Source of the DNA: Fagopyrum homotropicum
Lineage: Eukaryota; Streptophyta; Magnoliopsida; Caryophyllales; Polygonaceae
Length of the DNA: 64,000 nt
Reading direction: 5' to 3'
NCBI GenBank assembly: GCA_033239125.1
Contig: BSWB01000001.1
Coordinates: forward strand, 7,514,501 to 7,578,500
Both the position numbers and the translations under genes were made by a program. This document shows positions 56,968-64,000 of the stretch, piece after piece. Under the pieces are notes generated by a model. The model made no database searches and had not been told where the DNA came from. It saw only the letters and a list, made by a program, of their open reading frames with translations. Within the stretch, counting starts at the first letter, position 1; every line of letters starts with the position of its first letter.

Positions 56968-57600
56968 CAGAAGAAGAAGTAGAAGACGACGATACTGTAA
57001 CAAATTTAGGGGTTTCGTTACTTTAAACCACAAAAACCTAATCGGAATCAATGAAACAAAAAGTTCATCAACATCAACATTACCTCGAGTGACGGCAGGG
57101 AAAGGTGAGCCAAATAATACAGTAGTCGAAATCGAATGTCTGTAGAAGAAGAATACGACGGTGAAATTTTGATTAGGAGGAAGAACACGGCACCGGCGAA
57201 CACAATACCTACTGTAGAATGGAGGGGGAAAACAACACCTGCTCCACAAACGGCAGCAAATACCGGAAGAAGAGGACGGCACCGATGACATGCTTGAGTA
57301 CGAACAACACGGGAGAAAGAAGCGGAATACACAGATAACCCTAAAAAGATTTAGGGATCTTATTTTAGGGAATTTTGATATTGGGTAGTTATGGGAGGTT
57401 TGTTTATCACGCGCTTATTACTTCCAAAAATAAGGTTTAAATTTTTATTTTTATTTTTTTTCCATTAAACTTTCGCTTAATCACAGTCAGCCATTATAAC
57501 GATCCAACGGATATAATTCGTTCTCATTGAACACTATAAGGGCTGTTTACATGTGAGTCACTATCTATATATATATATATATAGATATATAGATATATTT

Positions 57601-58350
57601 TGTTATTTTTTTTACTTTCTTTCTTCCTTACCTACTTTGGATTTCCGGCCCTTTGGTATTGTTGTTGCTTGGTCTCACATGCAATACTCCCTAGTCTGAG
57701 ATATACCATCTCTATCTCACCTTCCCATCCCCTCTGTCTTCTTTCTTCACACAGCATCTCAATCAACACTCCATCTCTATCCTATCTCTTTCCTCACCTA
57801 ACTAATCCCTTCATCACCACACCGGAAGCAACAGAGGACACACCACACCGGAAGCAACAGAGGACAAAACCACCTGAGAGGGTCCCGGCCTCACCCTCGC
57901 TACCCACCGGGAATCGAAACCGCTGCTAGCCTCGCCGCCTATTGTCTCTTCTCTTAGCTGCCGTCGCACCAGGACCCCCATCTACAGCTCTCTACAGCCT
58001 TCTTCTGGAGCCTATGTCGAGCCACAGGAAGAGCCGGAGAAGCCGGTCTTGCATTACCGCCAGAGAAGCCCTCGCCCTCGCCGTGCCATGCCTGCACGAG
58101 CCGCCGATTGCCCTGCCACCCCCTCCTTCGCCTCGCCCCTTTGTCTGCTCCTCTGTCGAGCCATGTTTTGCCCCGCAGCTCCGCCACCTTGCCTCGCCGC
58201 TACTGGAGCCTTGCCAGAGCCATGGCCACCGCCAGTGCAGCCTCTCCTCTGCCCTTGCCGCCGTGCTCCTTCACTTCCCCAGCCCTCTGCTTTTGCGGCG
58301 TGGCCTTCCCGCTTCTGAGAAAGGAGATGAAACCCTTTTAGGGTATTTTT
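57601..58350. other. GC-rich internal part of the solo LTR
   Basis: C-rich, codon-like stretch (57830-58330) with open frames on both strands full of Pro, Ser, Ala and Arg. No domain is recognisable, and its position within an LTR argues against a host gene. The 20-base repeat CACACCGGAAGCAACAGAGG occurs twice at about 57820 and 57845. Confidence 0.45.
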
Positions 58351-60279
58351 TTAAATCGGGCCCTTAATTTATATTTTATTACAGAATGTACCCAGCTTTA
58401 TATATTTACATATTTTACCCACATTTTGGAATCTTGCATTTATATCCTTTGCTAGAAAAATTATGGATTTTGACCCTTATTTACATTTTTAGAATATGAC
58501 CCAAGTTTATGAATTTGTTCATCTTTGCCCTAAAAATGTATTTGTCGATTTTAAACTCGGGTTTCAATTAAGGGGGTATTCTTATATTTGTATATACTAC
58601 ATATTATGCCTTTGTTGGATTAATCTCGGTTTATGGCAAAGATGTTATTGTGGGTATTAACCTTGGCTTTGAAAACGAGTTTTACCTTGAGTTTATGATG
58701 TTATACAATTTGCCCGGAATATTATATTTACAGTTTTTAACTTGGGGTTTAGAAGTGGGATTTTCCTTAGATTATATATGTTCATTATTCCGCTCAAATT
58801 TAGCTTATAAGCTAAATTTGTTTAGTTTGGTGCTAGGTTCGGAAGCGCCCCGATAAAGGCCTAACGAGTCCAAGTCGACATCCGTTGAACGACTTCCGTC
58901 TTTTGACGTCGTGTGAGTATTCTTTCCCCTCGATCTAGTTATGTTAAGTTTTAGTATCATGCTAGGATGAATCTAGCATAACTTAGAGTTAATGTCAAGT
59001 AGTGGATTTGAACCTTAGGTGAGTTTCGAGGATTTGATATTGTTTGATGGATTGTTGTTGACTCTAAGCTTGAGGTGATGGTTATCTTGTGAGGTTGTTA
59101 CAAGGCTTTAAGTTATATAGTTGATCTTGTGAGCGTTTTAAGGCTCGAGCTGGGGTTGTAGGATCTTGTGGGATTTTGGAGTTTAGGTTTGACTTATCCT
59201 TGTTGCGTTGTGAGTTATAATATTGTGAGATCCGAGGGTTGAGAAGTCTTAGGACTTCTAGCTTGTGTTGAGTGTGATGTGAGCATGAGAGATTCTAGGA
59301 TGCGGTCCTAGAATTGAGAGTCAAATGGTCTTGCGTAGATCATTTGTATAGAAGTCTAAGACTTCTATTGTGAATGAGTTGTTGTTGATATATTTATCTT
59401 CTTGTGAGCAGGTTACGGGTTCCTCCCTAAGGAAGCGAGAGTGTTGTGAGTTTGAGTGTGGTGACGAGGTAAGTCTCCGGACTTACTTAGCTCGTATTCC
59501 TTGTATTAGCATTGATGTGTGTTTGGTGGTGTGTGTTTATTCTTTATTATTTATAACAACTAAACTGGAAATAGGATTACCGACCTTTATATTATTTTGG
59601 CTCAAGTGTATGATAACGGGCGGTGACAACTTGCCTAGCTCCCGCGAGAGCTAGGAGGTTCTTGGCGATTATCCCGTGCTGGTAGACGGTCAGATGCATC
59701 AGTACCATTCCATGCCGGTAAGTAGGGACCGAGGCGAGTTTCGGTGACCCTCGTGTCACAACCTAAGTTGAATTAGAACGGGATATGACTTAATAATAAT
59801 AAGATAATAAACCGGACTTGTGTGCTTAATTTGGAGTGTTTTGAGTGTTTATGATGATTGACTTGTGTTTGTGTCTTTCACCTTGATTCTAATGCCTTGA
59901 ATATTAGCTAACGGTTTTATACCGATTGTTGTAGATTGTCTTGCAGGTTAGGAATGCTGTCGAGAGATCCGGAAAAGTGGACAGCCGGGGTTCCGTACAT
60001 TTTAGGAGTGGTTTGGTTGGAGTTGTATTTGGGTATTGTTTCTTGTATATTGTTATGTTTTTGATGTTCGAGTCTTTGAAGTTGAGAACTCGGCTGAAGT
60101 TGTCTTTTATTTGTTTCTGGGGATCATGTCATTTGCATAAAAATGTATTTCGGTTTTGCCTTTATTTGTGTCTTGTTGTAAGATCCGGTGAAATTGTTGT
60201 CAGGCTAAGGGTCGGGACCCATTGTGAGGTCCCAACCTGTAGCGCCCCGAGTCCCGCGGATTTGGGTTGTTACAAGTTG

Positions 60280-61360
60280 CTTGTAAACTGAAAGTGTATT
60301 TGCAACACGTTTACAAGCCCCCAAAAGTGCTTCTACTTCAATTTCTTTTACTTATCATAGCTGCATGACATACTAAGCATTCTTTCTAATATCTACATGT
60401 TCTCACAAGCTCAATTCAACCAAACTTCAACCTAATACCCAAATCTAAGCACAATTCCATAACAAGCTCAATTAATTACTTGTAAGGCCTTTTCATTGGT
60501 GACATTTTCATTGAAATAGAATATAGAAATGTTCGACATATTTTCATTTTCAGTGATTCAATTTTCAGTGAAATATCATAACATAATTAGAGTATCATAA
60601 TCATATTATATTATAGATATACGTACAATTAAGTTTTCATATTGTATTATACTTATTGTATTATACTATAGTAGTATAAGTATCAAATTGAATTTTTCTT
60701 AACTTTAACAATTGCATATTATACTAAATTTATAGTATTTAAAAATTGAATTTTTTTAGTAGATACACTCAGGATTATACCAAAAAGAAATATGATTCAA
60801 TGGAATGTATAATCTAATTACATATTCACATCCAAAAAATTGAGAAGATTAGCTAACCTAATTAGCTACTAATTGGCTAATTGTTATGAGTAAACTAACG
60901 TAAATGTAAGCTTCTTTTACTGTACGCGTAATTTTCATAGGCATAAGCAGCGAAGTTCGCACATAAATAATTTGAAAAATTAACGTTACATTTACGTGAA
61001 GAGGAGGAAGAGAATAATAGGATCCGATTCACGTGAAGAGGAGGAAGAGAATAAAATTTGATATATTTATTTACCAAAATAAAAGATATTGAATTGGTTA
61101 AATATACCAAATCTTGTCCTTTGAGTTTTAATTAAGGGATAATAAATTAGTTAATAATCTGACCAATGAGATAAAGACAGTTACAAAGGATCTTGGATCT
61201 TGGTTGTAATCTACAACAATAGTACTACATATGATTGAATATGAATATTATCAAAAAGAACATTGTAGGTGAAAAAATGTATCATTCATTAGTAGGTAAG
61301 GGGAAATATTGTCAACACAAAATAAAAAATATTGAACATTGTACGTGAAAAAAATGTATC
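60280..61360. other. Intergenic region between the solo LTR and LINE
   Basis: AT-rich. TCACGTGAAGAGGAGGAAGA occurs twice in tandem at about 60990-61055 (about 37 bases apart). GAACATTGTA(G/C)GTGAAAAAA and ATGTATCAT occur as a direct repeat at about 61258 and 61333. No gene. Confidence 0.45.
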
Positions 61361-61487
61361 ATCCAACAATTGGGTCGGAAGTAAACAAATTAGCACCTAA
61401 AAAAAACCCTTTTCCTACCCTGGAGAACGCGCTCCACGCGCCGTCCCTCCCTACCCTCCCAGTCCCTAGTCCACCCTCCATCATCCC

Positions 61488-62903
61488 ATGGCCAACACCA
61501 AGCGTTTCCGGAAGCTCTCTGTCAAGCTGTCGGATCTCAACAACAAAATCACAAAACCAACCAAGCCTTCCCACCAACCCATCACTCCATCCTCGCCGGA
61601 GAGCCCGTTTGAACCTATACTGGAGGACCTCATCATGTCCAACAACAGAAGGATAACCAACAACAACCAGTCCATTCCCCCACCACCCCTGTCCTCCTAT
61701 GAACTCTTCCCCCCACTGCCAGGCTCACCACCTCCTGCTACCAAAGAACCCAACCCGAATACTACCTCGCCACTCCTTTCCTCCCCCCCTAAACAAACCC
61801 TCCCAGCGGTTACGTCCCCTTTACCTGTTTTTGATACGGTTAACCCAACTGTGTCACCCTTGCTGTTGTCGGGTGATGCAAATGCACCACCCATGCCACC
61901 GTCATCTGATGACGCAAATCTTCCATCACTTACTCCTGGTATGGGCAGCCCAACAGATTCCTGCGCCGACGTTTCGATCTCCTACAAGGAGATTGTCTCG
62001 AAAAATGAATGTTGGGACCACGTCCCTCTCTCCTTCGTCCCTGGGCTCGAGTTTGGTAACATTAACTACACACATGAGGACATTCAAGACACAATCAACA
62101 AATGGAATCTTTCCCTCGTCGGTTTCCCTATAGGTCGACCCATCACCTTCCAAGGAATGAATGCTTTTATTTCTGCCTCCTGGAATTCCATATCCAAGCC
62201 AAAGGTCCTACGCAATGACAAAGGAATATTCGTCTTCCATTTCAAAAATGAGGAAGACCTAAACACTACTCTCCTTGGTTGTCCATGGGTTATCACTGGA
62301 TCAACAACCATGATCCTAAAACGTTGGAATAAGGACCTCAACCTTGATTACTCCAGCCTAAGCTCTATACCGGTCTAGGTCACTCTTCACGATCTTGACT
62401 ATCGTTTTTGGTCCAAACATATGCTTGCCAAGATCGGGTCAGCAATCGGAACTCCACTCCTCACCGATGCATGCTCAGCGCACCAAGATAGATTAGGCTT
62501 TGCTCGTATCCTAGTCGACATTAAAGCATCCAAACCTCTCCTCCGAGATGTGCACCTCATAGGCCCTGATGGAAACACCATTTCTCAAAAGATCACCTAT
62601 GACTGGATGCCGACTCATTGCTCAAAGTGCCTTGCTTTCGGTCATAACTGTTTGGGCAAAGCTCCTTCAAACCGGCACCACACCGGAAGAGCAAGCCCTA
62701 ACTTTCAAACCCACCGCACTCTACTTGTCTCCTCCTTCCCACCCCTCCTCCCTACCCTTGATGACTCCCATAAAATACCTCAACCTACCACCATCGCTAC
62801 CTCTCCCAAAGTACCATCGGCTACTCCCACTCCCCCCATACAAACCCTAGCAACATCACCCACCCATGCTCAGAAAAACAATGACATGACCCCTTTCCAA
62901 TGA
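61488..62903 (+). pseudogene. LINE ORF1: DUF4283 plus zinc-knuckle protein, one stop
   Basis: MANTKRFRKLSVKLSDLNNK opens a Pro/Ser-rich N-terminus, then DUF4283 (WNLSLVGFPIGRPITFQGMN ... FHFKNEEDLNTTLLGCPWVI ... LKRWNKDLNLDYSSLSSIPV). TAG at 62376-62378 stands where Trp is expected (PV-W-VTLHDLDYRFW). The same frame resumes with MLAKIGSAIGTPLLTDACSA and a degenerate CCHC knuckle, PTHCSKCLAFGHNCLGK, in which the last Cys spacing is lost. The frame ends at 62903 after a Pro/Thr-rich tail. This is the nucleic-acid-binding ORF1 of plant L1 elements. Confidence 0.85.
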
Positions 62904-63128
62904 CCTCTCCATATCCTCTATCCCCCCTAATCTTTCTCACAATAACATTGCCCTGACCACTACCAATGCTCCCTCTACCTCCTCTAACCCCTCTCAGCCT
63001 CAGGGACAAACTTCTAACCCCCCAAATCCTTCAAACCCAACCATTCAATCGTACCCACCTAACCCTACTATCTCTACCTCCCTTATCTCTAACAACAAGA
63101 GCTGTCATGAGACCTTCCCTTAATCCCA

Positions 63129-64000
63129 ATGAATCTAAAGATGTGCTCCTGGAACATTAGGGGACTAAGCCACCCTAATAAGCAAAAGACAATCCAAGAC
63201 CTTGTCAAGAAGCATGACATTGATCTTATAGCCATCATAGAAACAAGATTAAAGTCAAACAAAGAACTTCGCATTGCCAAACATCTTCTACCCTCTTGGA
63301 ATCACATATCCAACTCCTCGTATGCCCACAATTACCGCCTTTGGGTATGGTGGAACCCTAATAGTCTTCACCTTACTCAAACCATCATCATAGATCAACT
63401 TATCCATTGCCAAATATCACCTCCAAACCATCCTTCTCATTCATACAGCCTTGAGTGCACTTTTGTCTATGCCCATAATACTCAAGATAAGCGCCAAGAC
63501 CTTTGGGATTGCATCTCAACCATCAATCTTCTCAACAATAACCTCCCTTGGGCCCTGATGGGAGACTTCAATGTTACTCTCACCCCTGATGAGAAGTCCA
63601 CCAACTACTCACCCTCCCTCACTCAAACCTCCAATGAGCTTTCTTCTTGCCTCAACCAAAACACTATATCTGACCACCACTACTCTGGATGCAAATATAC
63701 ATGGAGCAACAAGCCAGTCGGCTCTAGGGTTTGGTGCAAACTAGACCGCATACTCATAAACCCAACTTGGGACTCAGTTTTTCCTAACTCTACTGCCCAC
63801 TTTGGGCTTCCTTACGTCTCGGACCATTCCCCAGCATTTCTCACTCTTAATCCATGAGGTATCAAGCACAGCTTGCCGTTCAGATTCAATAACTCATGCG
63901 CTGCTCATGACAACTTCCTTCCTGGCGTTGCTGAGATCTGGGCTAGCAATATTCATGGGAATCCCATGTACAAGTTTACAAGAAAATTAAAGCTCCTCAA
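63129..64000 (+). pseudogene. LINE ORF2 start: apurinic-like endonuclease domain, one stop, truncated by window
   Basis: MNLKMCSWNIRGLSHPNKQK begins the endonuclease/exonuclease/phosphatase fold. Catalytic motifs are present: WNIRGL, the ET of IAIIETRLKS, YAHN, LMGDFNV, the W-x-x-LDRIL region and SDHSP. A TGA at 63855-63857 follows LNP. The same frame stays open to the window end (GIKHSLPFRFNN ... KFTRKLKLL), leading towards the reverse transcriptase. The start is the first Met before the conserved CSWNIRG. Confidence 0.88.

Larger units (their letters stand above)
55021..57600. mobile_element. (TA)n-flanked TIR transposon nested in the solo LTR
   Basis: A (TA)n tract at 55027-55076 precedes the left arm CCCATGTAAACAACCCTTAT with TAGTGTTCAATGAGAACGAAT (55087-55127). 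The right arm (57516-57559) is its near-perfect inverted copy, followed by another (TA)n tract (57563-57600). A weaker second block (CCCTTGATCTGATTAATT against AACGATCCAACGGATATA) extends the pairing. About 2.5 kb; the interior has a short minus-strand frame, a 73-bp repeat and a larger internal duplication. No transposase seen. Confidence 0.65.
53679..60279 (+). mobile_element. Large solo LTR with 5-bp TSD (probable gypsy, Tekay/Del-like)
   Basis: Begins TGTAACGCCCCAAATTTTGG at 53684 and ends GGATTTGGGTTGTTACA at 60274 (TG...CA). Perfect AGTTG duplications lie at 53679-53683 and 60275-60279. There is no gag-pol, primer-binding site or second LTR inside. After subtracting the nested TIR element (about 2.5 kb) roughly 4 kb of LTR remains. 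Words such as ACGGAAAATTTCCCGTTCCG near 54960 and GTCTTTTGACGTCGTGTGAG near 58898 are like long LTRs of chromovirus-type gypsy elements. The assignment to Tekay/Del is from memory. Solo LTRs form by recombination between the two LTRs. Confidence 0.75.
61361..64000 (+). mobile_element. 5' half of a LINE (L1-like), running off the window
   Basis: ORF1 (61488-62903) and the start of ORF2 (63129 onward, endonuclease) in the usual order with a ~225-bp spacer. The reverse transcriptase and 3' end lie beyond 64000. The exact 5' end is not defined. Each ORF has one premature stop, so this copy is inactive but young enough for long frames. Confidence 0.85.

Noticed and set aside
57940..58370. GC-rich 141-codon frame and overlapping frames on both strands
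   Set aside because: Pro/Ala/Ser/Arg-rich with no domain, open on both strands by composition, and inside a solo LTR.

Overview
This window is nuclear DNA of a flowering plant, almost certainly a eudicot. The spliced genes have short plant-type GT-AG introns, the intergenic DNA is AT-rich, and the families present are plant-specific (DYW-type PPR, wall-associated kinase, GASA, cycling Dof factor). About half of the sequence is transposable elements of nearly every plant class. I cannot name the species from the sequence.

Layout. 1-949: 3' end of a broken LINE with a poly(A) tail. 950-5912: plastid NAD-malate dehydrogenase (+) convergent with a DYW-type PPR gene (-). 5913-7400: AT-rich DNA with a Helitron 3' end and a GC-rich repeat. 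7673-10022: three-exon wall-associated-kinase-like receptor (-). 10100-14546: intergenic, with a clean hAT MITE. 14547-14917: two-exon GASA/snakin peptide gene (-). 15266-17617: retroelement relic, then a Mutator-like element with long terminal inverted repeats (TIRs), a 9-bp target duplication and a captured gene fragment. 19034-21969: cytosolic HSP90 (+, three exons). 24973-26946: CDF-type Dof transcription factor (+, two exons). 27800-33438: MITE, Helitron ends, a (TA)n-flanked TIR element and a small plastid-derived fragment. 33439-37439: four-exon HNH-domain gene (-) with a Harbinger-type MITE in intron 1. 37833-42521: near-intact Ty1/copia element with 122-bp LTRs. 42734-43873: ZIP-family metal transporter (-, three exons) with three zinc-deficiency-element-like boxes upstream. 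44733-52061: 7.3-kb CACTA element with both genes, the transposase broken by two stops. 52953-53371: second hAT MITE. 53684-60274: large solo LTR with a nested TIR transposon. 61488-64000: 5' half of a second LINE, cut by the window edge.

How the genes relate. They are ordinary independent housekeeping, signalling and regulatory genes, not a pathway cluster. Four of them (HNH, CDF, plastid MDH, DYW-PPR) correspond, as far as I remember, to neighbours on Arabidopsis chromosome 3 (around AT3G47490-AT3G47530). The window is therefore probably an old conserved block, locally rearranged and expanded by transposons. The observations most worth checking are the tandem ZDRE-like boxes of the ZIP gene, the candidate Pack-MULE, the family of (TA)n-flanked TIR elements, and the two hAT MITEs built of permuted GC-rich words.
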